DNA of 64,000 nt from Eurosta solidaginis (Eukaryota; Arthropoda; Insecta; Diptera; Tephritidae): assembly GCF_040869045.1 (NCBI RefSeq), contig NC_090319.1, forward strand, positions 268,972,897 through 269,036,896. The letters run 5' to 3'. Position 1 is the stretch's first letter, and each line of letters begins with the position of its first letter. A program made the position numbers and the translations under genes. This document shows positions 1 through 11,700 of the stretch, piece by piece. Below the pieces are notes generated by a model. That model was not told the origin of the DNA. It made no database searches and saw only the letters and a list, made by a program, of their open reading frames with translations.

Positions 1-335
1 TAACGTTCCTGCCAAATTTCACCATGATATCTTCAACGACTGCCAAATTGGGCGTGGTTATAGTCCGATATCGTTCATTTTAAATAGCGATCTGAGATGA
101 GTTCCCAGGAAGCTACATACCAAATATTATTAAGATACCTCAAAATTTACTCAAGTTATCGTGTTAACGGACAGACGGGCGGACGGACGGACATGGCTCA
201 ATCAAATTTTTTTCGATACTGATGATTTTAATATATGGAAGTCTATATCTATCTCGATTCCTTTATACCTGTACAACCAACCGTTATCCAATCAAAGTTA
301 ATATACTCTGTGTGCAAATCACGCTGAGTATAAAA
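1..335 (-). mobile_element. HINE/Helentron-type element, 5' part, cut by window edge
   Basis: The block is the reverse complement of the 5' part of the element at 8782-12788. It shares the GGACGG short tandem stretch (about 165-192), the phrase running into GCTGAGTATAAAAA at 322-335, and the internal segment around 45-160. Relative to that copy it lacks roughly 185 bp between the TGCCAAATT at 41-49 and the GGGCGTGGTTATAG that follows. The rest of the element lies to the left of the window. No coding capacity is visible. Confidence 0.75.
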
Positions 336-999
336 ATAAACAAACGACAAAGCTTAGCACGTCGGAGTGTAAAATGGAAAAATTGATAACATTTGATACC
401 TAAGCCTTTGGCATTGATTCACTCACTCACTCACTACTCTCCAAGGATCGCCCACTTTTTGGTTGTGTCGATCATTATTGTCAATTGATACGGCAGCAAA
501 TTGCATGGCTAGCCCAATAGACCCTAAGGGTTAACTCAAAATAAAAACACTCACTTTTACTGGCGTCGCGCTACCTACATATATTCCTATATAGTATGCA
601 AATGCATAGCTTCGATGCGGATTCATAAAATTGTATAGTTCTTTCATAACACGTCTAAGATGGCTGTTACAGCAGTTTTATATAAATGATTAGAGAAGGA
701 TGAGATGTTATCGAAATAGTGGAAGCGAGATTTAGTTCATACCTACTCAAATGTGTTAATAATTTGTGTGCTTTAAGTAAGACACATATATACATTAAGT
801 CGTTCGATTTATATAATTTTTTTTGCTAAACTTAAGTTTGACTGACAAAAGATTATGCATTTTGGTCTAAATATAGGCTGTTTGATATTTCATGCTCTAG
901 CTAGACTTTGGCAAGACAAAACAAGATTAGGAAAGGTTTCTTGGAGATGTGTTAAAGACGAAGCATAGAAGAGTTTTAGACTTGATTTTGAAATTAAAA
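336..999. other. No recognisable gene; AT-rich spacer
   Basis: I see no supported gene. A short TCAC microsatellite lies near 419-436. The 3' part of this stretch could contain more of the decayed retroelement that follows, but stop codons in all frames prevent a call. Confidence 0.5.
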
Positions 1000-1875
1000 A
1001 AAAAAAAATTGTGCAAGAAGATCTGAATTCTATTAATTGGGTCTTTCAAAATAATCTGCGACTCAATATTAGTAAGTTCTGCGACATAACGTATACTAAT
1101 CAGTGAATGTGTTTTCTTTCGTGTATTCGATTTCACATCTTCCTCTTGTGTCAATTAATCAGTTTCGCGGTATTGGCGTAATTTTTGACTAATCTTTTAC
1201 TTTTGGTATTCATGTAAACTTCTTCATACCAAAGGCTTATACCAACTTAGCTTGCATACGACGATATGCTAAGGATTTCAAGGACCCGCATACCAGGAAA
1301 ATCCTATACAATGCTTTAGTGCGTTCAAAGCTAGAGTATGTTTCAGTCATCTGGAATCCGATATACTCTTCACACTCTTTAAGAATTGACAGAATTCAGA
1401 GCAAGAGTATACGATTTGCTCTCTTCAACCTCTACATTTTCTTAATCCTTGCCACCCTACAATGCTAGATGATGTTTATCAATGTCTTGCCACTTGAAGT
1501 TAGATGTTTTGTTCAAAGCGTAATGTTAATTTTTGACATAACATGACTGTGCAGAATTACTTGAGAAATTGACTTTCAAAGTTCCTAACAGAGCTCTCGG
1601 CTTTCACAGTACATTCCGCGTTGAAGTGCTGCGTTCGAGTTGCTTCAGTTTCGCACCTCTGCTAAGAGGTCTTGTAGAATTTAATCTGCTATACAGAAGC
1701 CTTGATTTGGATTTTGCCATGCCAAGATCTCTGTTTAAGGCACGCATTGAGCCTTATTACTTATCTCAGTGAATCCCAATTTAAAATTGTTAAACTAGTA
1801 CTAAGTAAACTTGTAATCTAGCCAGTAAGGGTGTTACAATTTGACTTAATAAAGATATATGAAATATGAAATAAC
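1000..1875 (+). pseudogene. Decayed non-LTR retrotransposon, C-terminal reverse transcriptase and 3' end
   Basis: Translating across several frames gives fragments of a LINE reverse transcriptase C-terminal region. There is a stretch with NNLRLNISKFCDITY near 1050-1100. A later one reads HTRKILYNALVRSKLEYVSV and continues to an IWNP motif near 1280-1360, followed by RIDRIQSKSIRFAL. This order (thumb region, then the SKLEY...WNP block, then the RIQ block) is standard for insect LINEs. The frame is broken by stops and shifts throughout. The element appears to end near 1875 after an AATAAA-like ATAAAGATATATGAAATATG tail. The clade is not certain; a Jockey/CR1-like origin is plausible. Dead copy. 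Confidence 0.7.
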
Positions 1876-1904
1876 GGGTATCAATGAGTTATAGTTTTTT
1901 TCGA

Positions 1905-2535
1905 CGAATTGTCGTTTTTTTTTTTTGGAAAAATTATCGATTTATAATCCAAAATTTATCGGTTATTTAACAAAAAGCTGTCAATTTATTATTTATTACT
2001 CAACGAAGAGCTATCGATATGTTAAAAAAATGTTATAGGTTTTTTATCTAAAGCTCTGCGATTTGCTATTGAAATTTTGTCCATTTTTTATCAAATTTCT
2101 TTTCGAAGTGCTATCAATTTGTTATCGATGTGTAATCGAATTTTCAACGATGACACATCGGACACCGACACAACTTCAATACAAAATGCTTGACTTTTGC
2201 CCGTCGATAACAAGCCAATAAGAAACCAATAGAATGCCATGGACTCGGCAATAACAAGCCGACAGCAAACCGATAACTATTCGCTTTAGACTTTGAGCCG
2301 ATAATTATGGGGGATTTTTCATCGGCAGCGTCTGTCCACCAAGAGGTGCAGCTGCTAGCGGGCGTCTGTCTCGCTATATAAACTTCCAAATAATATGTTC
2401 ATCCTTGTGCGCTGGGCTTGGGACCCCCACGTCAAACCACATTCAAATGAAAGGAAAAAACAATTATTAGCTTTAGATAATAAAATAATAAGTTGTCGAT
2501 ACCAGTTGTTACCGATAAAAAGCCGATGAAGCTCT
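1905..2535. repeat. TTATCGA-rich degenerate tandem block
   Basis: Many copies of TTATCGA or close variants occur at about 20-25 bp spacing on the plus strand from about 1935 to 2140. From about 2200 to 2520 the motif mostly appears in the opposite orientation (CGATAA), so the two halves converge. A related block with the same GAAGAGCTAT and TTGTTATCGA phrases lies at 54765-54962. No reading frame is supported. The function is unknown; CGATA is known as part of DREF/BEAF-type binding sites in flies, but that link is only a possibility. Confidence 0.5.
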
Positions 2536-2950
2536 TCCACGGAAGCCGGAATTTATTTGCTTCGGTGAAGATTTCACTTCAATCCCTTTGTGAGCTTTAG
2601 TTAATTTTAAAGCTTTAACTTTATATATATGTACACCTGTAATTTTACATACCAAAGTTCACAAGTCCTTGGTACTCACGCCTTTTTATTCAATTCGGTT
2701 TTTTTTTACACACATATGTAGTATGTTTCTAATTGGTACCTTAAAAATTGGGGTCACCCTAATGTGCACATCCACATATTTCTCTTATGATCACATATAT
2801 TTTAATTGTTAACTTTATTTTAGAACCAACTCAATAAAAATTGGCAGCACCAAAGTCATCAAGATGTCATGAGTGAATGTTCGTATTAATGGAAACGTTG
2901 ACGTTGATTGCCTCCTCGGCTGGTCGATATGTACACGACATTAAATCCAG

Positions 2951-3541
2951 CAGGGATGCACCTTAACGTTAAGCTAATCGTTTATCAAAAAATTTCCACC
3001 GTTTCCGTTGAAACACTTCGAAATATTATCGATAAAGAAATTATCAAGATAAATTGTATCTCGTTTTTAACCGAAACGAAAAACTTTCGTTAACGTTAAA
3101 AACGTTAACAAAAACGTGATACTTTATGTTTGAATTGTGCTGGCAATGCTATATCCATGGTGAAGCCGTAAGGTGGTAACAGCGAGCGGACATACACACA
3201 CAAACTCCATGTAGTTTGTTTGTGTAATTCGATGGTGGTAATGTCAAAAATACTCTGAGAAATGTTCGTACTTTCAAAATTCATGAGAAAAGTTGCAATC
3301 AGCTTGGCTAATGCTTTCACCTTTAATGACTCCGCCATCAATCAGCTTTGCCAGCATAGTTTGAAAATAATAATCAACTTAAACGATTTGATTTCGTTTT
3401 GATATGGCAGAAAACGAAACGAAATCATTTCGTTAATTTGACGTTCTTAACGTTAATAAACGAATCGAAATGACTTTGTTTCGTTTATTAACGTTAATTA
3501 TCGTAACGAAATGATATCGGTTCGTTGGTTAAGCATGCCTG
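2951..3541 (+). mobile_element. Non-autonomous hAT-type MITE (591 bp) with 8-bp TSD
   Basis: The ends are terminal inverted repeats: CAGGGATGCACCTTAACG on the left, and CAGGCATGCTTAACCAACG when the right end is read on the minus strand. The direct repeat AAATCCAG flanks the element at 2943-2950 and 3542-3549. An 8-bp duplication with CAG-starting ends is the signature of the hAT superfamily. The subterminal regions are rich in AACGTTAACG and ACGAAACG repeats, as is common for transposase-binding regions. No transposase frame is present, so this is a deletion derivative mobilised in trans. Confidence 0.85.
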
Positions 3542-3549
3542 AAATCCAG

Positions 3550-5290
3550 TAAGAGATTAGTTGAAGATAGCGCTGATGTTGCTATAATACAATACCTCGA
3601 TTGGCACCTCAGCCGCCAACAACTACACACATACATACACGCATAAGCATTCTTAGGAAAGAAAAAAGCCACTGGCAAAAGAATAATACATTTTTGCATG
3701 AAAAAACCATCAAAACAATAACAATTAACTCGTGTTATGGGGAATCAAATTGATGAACGACTGTCTCAACTGACAGCAAAACAATATCTAAATGCGTATG
3801 TATTAGTGCGTAAGTTAGTAAGCGAATTGCCTTGTAAGTGAGACACTGAATATATTTTCAAATTTGTTATTTAAGTGTTTTAGGTTGTTGGAGTTGGTGG
3901 ATGCCTGCAGCGTCGATGATGCACTAAATCGCTCAACTCATGAGGCGACGAAACTTTGTTTTTGCTTGTTGTTGTTTAAGTTTAATTTTATTATTTTAAG
4001 GGAATTTTTGGTTGCAGATAATCGCATTTGTGTTAGTTCAACGAGTCAGCAATAATCGCTAGCTACTCAAAATTCTAGAAAATGTTTTAACGAACTACCG
4101 GCTGGCATGTAGATATAAAAGCACTAGGGCGGTATAAAAAACTGTATACATATAAAAATCTATAAAATATTTTCAGGATATGTTTGCCTCAAAGCAGCAG
4201 CGGTTTTGTTGGTAGTTGTAGGGCTTCAATAGCCATCGCTTAGCCACCCTTTGCTTTTTTTTCAAAACATTTTACAGCCACTGCTAGTCACTGCCACAAA
4301 CCATTAAAATTCTTGTCATCGTTTGCTCCACACGCATGCCAAACAAATTTTAGATACAACTTTTAGCCAAGAATGATCCCCACATATGCCTATCTAGCCC
4401 TTACTCAGCCCTACCTCTAACCAACTGCATGTTGTTGCCCCCAATTGTGGCACACACAGTCGGCATGTGAACGCCAGATATTTTTATTGCATCGCCTGCA
4501 ACTTTATGGCACTTTCATGAAATTCTTACAAACGCATACATACATACAATATCCGGCCGTTTGTCTTCTTCTGCCACCCGCACCGCATATGACACATGCT
4601 ATTGCTAGTGGTTTAAACCTCTCACACCCTACCACAGTTTTTCGAAAACATAAATATAAGTCGACAATTGATCGTACCGTCCGGTGTTTTTGTACTTAAA
4701 ATGGCAAATGATCTAAATATCGATTTCGATTTGATCACTGAATTTATTTTTATTTTACTGTCGTATATATGTTGGTGGTAGCTGACATTATTACAAACGT
4801 ACATGCTCACATACGAGGGAAAGTTGATAACTTCGTACTTAAAAGTATTTATCGCGATGTTTTCATATCTCGAGAAGTTTTTACATGGAAGCACCAATAT
4901 CAATTTTCCCATGCAATAGCAGTTAATTGAGGCTTACGTATTCGTTATCAAAACTAGTACGATGTCTGAGATTGATCCATTCACAGAAAACCCGCAAGTC
5001 TATAAATGAGTAATTTTAACATGCATCATAGCAAGGTGATCACGTGCAAGGGGAAGAAGTAAATGATATGCTCACGACCAAGTAAAGAAATGATACACAT
5101 GGGGTCAGCATTGCAAGATAGTACAGAAAAAGTTCAGATTCAAGGTGCCATCACCCAAATTTGATAAAATTATAATAGATAACACAGTTGATACACTTCT
5201 TCACTACTTAGCTTTGCGCAAAGGCGATATCGTAACCAATAAGGTTCTACTGAGGTGCGATTATTACTAGTTGAAACTTCTTCACTACTC
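3550..5290. other. No recognisable gene; AT-rich non-coding
   Basis: Only short open frames without similarity I can recognise. Scattered CATACATA-type microsatellite pieces occur (e.g. about 3624-3645 and 4530-4550). It may be unique intergenic or intronic DNA. Confidence 0.45.
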
Positions 5291-5296
5291 ACAAAT

Positions 5297-5549
5297 GTTT
5301 ACATGTTTAATGCCGGCTCCAAAAGGCATCTGCAAGGAAGATGAGTTTTTACTGAGAAACTTTTCATGGCAAAAATACACGCGGAGTGCTTGCCAAATAA
5401 TTGTCGAAGGGCGACAGCGCTTAAAAAACTTTTTTCTAATTTAAAAAAGATTTGTTTCTAAATGTTTGATGTTGCTTTGCCTGGGAATTGAAAGCAGGAT
5501 CTTCGGTGTGCTAAGCGGTGCACTCTACCACCGCACCACGGTGGCCACA
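5297..5549 (-). repeat. tRNA-derived SINE copy, 3' truncated
   Basis: On the minus strand it starts with a tRNA-like head (GTGGCCACCGTGGTGCGGTG from 5548 downwards, A-box-like). A B-box-like stretch (TTCAATTCCC) follows, then the shared GGCAAAGCAACATCAAA junction and the body that includes the GCATCTGC and GCCGGC segments. It matches the complete copy at 56040-56398. The 3' end beyond about 5297 is missing. Confidence 0.75.
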
Positions 5550-5559
5550 AATTTCGGTG

Positions 5560-6480
5560 CAATTGTCAAAATGCGTCCACAAATGCAGCGGTTTATTTAT
5601 AATATATTCCCGATATATGGAAAAAGTAACAACTAGTTCCTATTGGTTAAGCTAAAGGAGAACAAGCTCGCCAGCCGGAAAACTTTTTGAAAGCCTACTA
5701 AAACAAACAAAATCCGCGAGTCATGCGGATGCACCACTCGTTTCGGTTAGGCTAATAGGATGGGTAAGCCGTATTACGGCCGCCATAGATCATCTTGAAT
5801 GGCTTTAGATCTGAAAATAAACATTAAAAACAATCGATGTTGGAATAGATTAAAGAGAAATCACACATCAGCACTCAGAAATAAGAAGCACTATCCTGAA
5901 GCAATGCGAAGACCTTCCTGTACTGGGCAAGGGTTTCAAAAGGATGACGTTTTTTAGTTTTCGTTTGTTGCTACAATGGAAGTTATGATGAATTAAACTG
6001 TTTTCATTCCAACATAACTATGTGTATTACATAAATAGTTTAACGGACCTAGAATTTTGTCAAAGGCAGTGTTTAGTTCTTAGCTTGCTATGTATTCTAT
6101 TCTAGAACAGGAATAAATCCGGGTGCAGGCACACATAAAAGAGTAATTTCGGATTTTACAAAAAACGAATTTTCAATAATAGTTAATGAAACAACGTACG
6201 TCAGAACGCAAGATTATACTTTGGTGATTAGATATTTCGATCGTCATAGATTTTTGTCACTAGTTGAGCTAAAAGAAAGTGTATTTTTTTTTTTTTTTTT
6301 TTTTTTGATAATTGATGGCCCAATACCATGGCCGGCAAAAAAATAAATTGAACACAAAAACTTTACATTAAGTGCCACTCACATAATTTATATTCAAGCT
6401 GTGCATTCGAGCATACCGACTATATTGAGAGTTTGTGTAGCAATATATAGGCGTGCCATACGAAAATTAACATTTTCAAA
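5560..6480. other. No recognisable gene; includes 23-bp poly(T)
   Basis: No supported gene. A run of 23 T at 6284-6306 could be the poly(A) end of a minus-strand retrotransposed sequence, but I find no TSD or coding remnant next to it. Confidence 0.4.
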
Positions 6481-6493
6481 ATTTTTTGTCCTC

Positions 6494-6675
6494 CATATAT
6501 GTAATACTCCTATATTGCTACAAAAGGCTAGGTACATTCCCAAACGTCAGAGTGAATAATACAATGTACCTAAATTTACATTTTTTCTTGTCACACTTAT
6601 GCTGCTACAATCACAAAAATTTTATAGGCTCTAGCGAGCATTTTCTATTCGCAATATAGGAGTATTACATATATG
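6494..6675. mobile_element. 182-bp MITE with perfect TIRs and 8-bp TSD
   Basis: Perfect 25-bp terminal inverted repeats lie at 6494-6518 and 6651-6675, beginning CATATATGTAATACTCC. The direct repeat TTGTCCTC flanks the element at 6486-6493 and 6676-6683. An 8-bp duplication fits the hAT or P superfamilies; the CA-starting end does not discriminate between them. There is no coding capacity. Confidence 0.85.
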
Positions 6676-6689
6676 TTGTCCTCTCTTTG

Positions 6690-8780
6690 TAAAAAATGAG
6701 TTCTAGGATTTTCACTGCTATGATTTTGTTGAGCCGTACTAATACTTAGAATCTCTGTTACTCGTTGGCTCACGTATTGAGAAGCAGTGGGAGGCGATTC
6801 GGCAATATTTTCTAGCCTCGTCCTCGTTCCTGTAAGTTCTTGGCGATATTCATACCCATGGTAGAGTTCCAACCAAGAAAATTTCATCTGCCGTATACCG
6901 CCTGATTACGGAACATTTTAAGTCCATTTTGAGTAATATATGCCTAGTAACTATATAAAAAATATTGGATCAATATTCCATTACTACAAAGGGGAAAATT
7001 TTAAAACCATTGAACTTTAACTTCAGGCCTGATAAAGAGCATCCCTACTACTAAAAATTTAGAAAATATTAAGTAAGAAAAAAAAAAGAGAAGAAATATC
7101 TACTTTATTTCATTTATAATTAACTAAGTTTTATATTTCGGCGGCAGCATAGCCCAAATTATTCAACTGCACCTTGTCAAAACCAAAGTACTCTGCACAT
7201 TAGAGATTAAGTCTTAAAAATGTACTACATTCAACAATGTAAAACTGGTTTTATAATAATTGTATGTCGATGCAGTCTTTTATTTTTTATATGCATATTA
7301 CTGTTAGATCCTTTTTTTCTATATAAAAAAAAAAAAATTGGTCCTTTTTTTTGAGATTTGGTCCCTTTTTTCGATGAATTTTGTCCCCGAATGAAAACGT
7401 GGTGGCAACCGTGCACTCCACTATTAGCTCTTCGTTGTTGCTAGTTAAGACGCTGATGCTATTATCTACTCAGTATGCATAGTATACCACAACCTACCTT
7501 AAACTTTCAACCCCTGCCTGTACTTTCCTGGTATAATATCACGATTTCCACTGTAAAACTGCTAGCGCCTAACATCACACTATAATACGGCATCATCATT
7601 AACATAGGCCAGCTGACCATCAACGAACGAGAAACAGCTGAGCAGCGGCAGCCAATAGCATTTCAGTGAAACGAATTTATTTTTCTATACTTTGCCAAAG
7701 AGCATAAATATATCAAGAGCCACCAGTCTGCTACGAGTGGCGAGCAACTCGCTAGAAATTAAAAAATTGATGCCTAATATTTTCTAAGAGGGACATTTTT
7801 AATTGTCTCCCATTTCTCCATGCCGTGTAGGCACTTTGTGCAACTGTGATTTTTGTAAAGAGAATTAATTAATGAATTAAATACAGTCGGAAAAGTAAAC
7901 ACAAATACTCCACGAAAATGTATAGAAGGCATTTTTATAAATACATCTGACAAAAAAAAAAGCAACGACTGCCTTGAGAAAACATCGAGTAATTTGTCAA
8001 AGTATGCGTTCTGACGGCTCTTATTAAACAAACGCACGTAAATACTTACAAGACATATTAGTTAAAATGTCCTTGCGCATTTAAAAACTCATTTCTTAAT
8101 TTGCCTCTATCGCATTGTATGGCGATTTTATTATTATCAATTATTTATTGCATAAATCTTTAACTTAATTTACATGATGTGCCGTCAGGCGGCAAAACTC
8201 ATTTATTAGAGCGCAAATAGTCACTCAGTTAATTATTTTTCGAAGACTTTATTAAAATGCAATTAAGGTGATAAATAAATTAAAGGTCTAGTACGTCTAT
8301 ATTGAATATAAGCTGGTGATATCTGACGCTTATAAACCCAGTTGTATGATAAAGGTTTGCGAAACGTATCTCAAGTTGTAGGCCTAGTCGGGTATACAAA
8401 AACTATATATGTATTTTAATGTCGAATATACCCCAAAACTCTGAAGTAAGGAGATATATAGTTAAATATAACAGGGCCCCTAGGAGTTGCTTATGTTTTG
8501 ATTAACAAAATTGTCGCAACGGGGTAGTTTTAAAATGTACTATAAGCATATTTTGTTCCATAAAATTTTAAGATGTCGTTCTGAAGTTTGAAGACGTTCT
8601 GAAATTGCAACAAAAATTCTATAGATACGTGAGTCTAAATTTAATTTCCTTTTCATGTTTCTATTACTATCGGCAGCCAATGTAGCGTATCTTGTTCTAT
8701 CATCAAAAGTATTAACAATTTTTTGCTGATACCTTATTGATGTAAGTAGCTTACGAAGCTTGGATTACATTTACTAATTG
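6690..8780. other. No recognisable gene; AT-rich non-coding
   Basis: The reading frames here are short, A/T-driven and without recognisable domains. Poly(A/T) runs occur near 7080 and 7320-7370. Nothing else is supported. Confidence 0.45.
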
Positions 8781-8781
8781 C

Positions 8782-11700
8782 TTTTTATACTCAGTTGAGC
8801 AGAGCTCACAGAGAATATTAAGTTTGATTGGATAACGGTTGGTTGTACATATATAAAGGAATCGAGATAGATATAGACTTCCATATATCAAAATAATCAG
8901 GATCGAAAAAAAATTTGATTGAGCCATGTCCGTCCGTCCGTCCGTCCGTCCGTCCGTTAACACGATAACTTGAGTAAATTTTGAGGTATCTTGATGAAAT
9001 TTGGTATGTAGGTTCCTGAGCACTCATCTCAGATCGCTATTTAAAATGAACGATATCGGACTATAACCACGCCCACTTTTTCGATATCGAAAATTTCGAA
9101 AAACCGAAAAAGTGCGATAACTCATTACAAAAGACAGATAAAGCGACGAAACTTGGTAGATGGGTTGACGTTATGACGCAGAATAGAAAATTAGTAAGAT
9201 TTTGGGCAATGGGCGTGGCACCGCCCACTTTTACAAGAAGGTAATTTAAAAGTTTTGCAAGCTGTAATTTGGCAGTCGTTGAAGATATCATGATGAAATT
9301 TGGCAGGAACGTTACTACTATTACTCTATATGTGCTAAATAAAAATTAGCAAAATTGGATGAAGAACACGCCCACTTTTTAAAAAAAAATTTTTTTAAAT
9401 TCAAATTTTAACAAAAAATTTAATATCTTTACTGTATATAAGTAAATTAAGTCAAAATTCAACTCCAGTAATGATATGATGCAACAAAATACAAAAATAA
9501 AAGAAAATTTCAAAATGGGCGTGGCTCCGCCCATTTTCATTTAGTTTGTCTAGAATACTTTTATTGCCATAAGTCGAACAAAAATTTACCAATCCTTCTC
9601 AAATTTGGTAGGAGCATAGATTCTATGACGGTAACTGTTCTCTGTGAAAATGGGCGAAATCGGTGGAAGCCACGCCCAGTTTTTATACACAGTCCACCGT
9701 CTGTCCTTCCGCTCGGCCATTAACACAATAACTTGAGCAAAATCCGATATATCTTTACTAAACTTAGCCCACGTACTTACCTGAGCTCACTTTTTCTTGG
9801 TATAAAAAATGGGCGAAATCTGACCATAACCACGCCCACTTTATCGATATCGAAAATTACGAAAAATGAAAAAAATGCCATAATTCTATACCAAATACGA
9901 AAAAAGGGATGAAACATGGTAACTGGATTGGTTTGTTGACGCAAAATATAACTTTGGAAAAAACTTTGTAAAATGGGTGTGACACCTACCATATTAAGTA
10001 GAAGAAAATGAAAAAGTTCTACAAGGCGAAATCAACAGCCCTTGAAATCTTGGCAGGAATACTGTTAGTGGTATTGCATATATAAATAAATTAGCAGTAC
10101 TCGACAGATGATTTTCTGGATCACCTGGTCCACATTTTGGTCGATATCACGAGAACGCCTTCACATATACATCTAAGGGCCACTCGCTTTTAAAACCCTC
10201 ATTAATACCTTTAATTTGATATCCATATCGTACAAAAACATACCAGAGTCACCCCTGTCTCACCCTAATGGCGATATCTCGAAAAGGCGTCCACCTATAG
10301 ACCTAATGCCCCCTCCCTCTTAAAATGCTCAGTAACACCTTTCGTTTGATACCCATATCGTACAAACATTCTAGAGTCACCCCTGGCCCACCCTAATTGC
10401 GATATCTCGAAAAGGCATCCACCTATAGACCTAGTGTCCACTCCCTCTTAAAATGCCCAGTAACACCTTTCGTTTGATACCCATATCGTACAAACATTCT
10501 AGAGTCACCCCTGGCCCACCCTAATGGCGATATCTCGAAAAGGCGTCCACCTATAGACCTAATGCCCACTCCCTCTTAAAATGCTCAGTAACAGCTTTCG
10601 TTTGATACCCATATCGTACAAACATTCTAGAGTCACACCTGGCCCACCCTAATGGCGATATTTCGAAAAGGCGTCCACCTATAGAACTAAGGATTACTCC
10701 CTTTTAAAATACTCATTACCACCTTTCATTTGATACCCATATCGTACAAACACATTCTAGAGTCACCCTGGCCCACCCTAATGGCGATATCTCGAAAAGG
10801 CGTCCACCTATAGACCTAATGTCCACTCCCTCTTAAAATGCTCAGTAACACCTTTCGTTTGATACCCATATCGTACAAACATTCTAGAGTCACCCCTGGC
10901 CCACCCTAATGGCGATATCTCGAAAAGGCGTCCACCTATAGACCTAATGTCCACTCCCTCTTAAAATGCTCAGTAACACCTTTCGTTTGATACCCATATC
11001 GTACAAACATTCTAGAGACACCCCTGTCCCACCCTAATGGCGATATCTCGAAAAGGCGTCCACCTATAGACCTAATGCCCACTCCCTCTTAAAATGCTCA
11101 GTAACACCTTTCGTTTGATACCCATATCGTACAAACATTCTAGAGTCACACCTGGCCCACCCTAATGGCGATATCTCGAAAGGCGTCCACCTATAGAACT
11201 AAGGATTACTCACTTTTAAAATACTCATTACCACCTTTCATTTGATACCCATATCGTACAAACACATTCTAGAGTCACCCTGGCCCACCCTAATGGCGAT
11301 ATCTCGAAAAGGCGTCCACCTATAGACCTAATGCCCACTCCCTCTTAAAATGCTCAGTAACACCTTTCGTTTGATACCCATACCGTACAAACATTCTAGA
11401 GTCACCCTTGGTCCAGCTTTATGGCGATATCTCGAAAAGGCGTCCACCTATAGAACTAAGGATTACTCCCTTTTAAAATACTCATTACCACCTTTCATTT
11501 GATACCCATATCGTACAAACACATTCTAGAGTCACCCTGGCCCACCCTAATGGCGATATCTCGAAAAGGCGTCCACCTATAGACCTAATGCCCACTCCCT
11601 CTTAAAATGCTCAGTAACACCTTTCGTTTGATACCCATATCGTACAAACATTCTAGAGTCACCCTTGGTCCACCTTTATGGCGATATCTCGAAAAGGCGT

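Noticed and set aside
4622..4912. 96-codon minus-strand frame
   Set aside because: No motif, AT-rich, isolated; length is within chance for this composition.
8751..9291. Minus-strand frames of 69-90 codons
   Set aside because: They lie in the 5' non-coding part of the HINE; one includes the GTCC microsatellite read as RTDG repeats.
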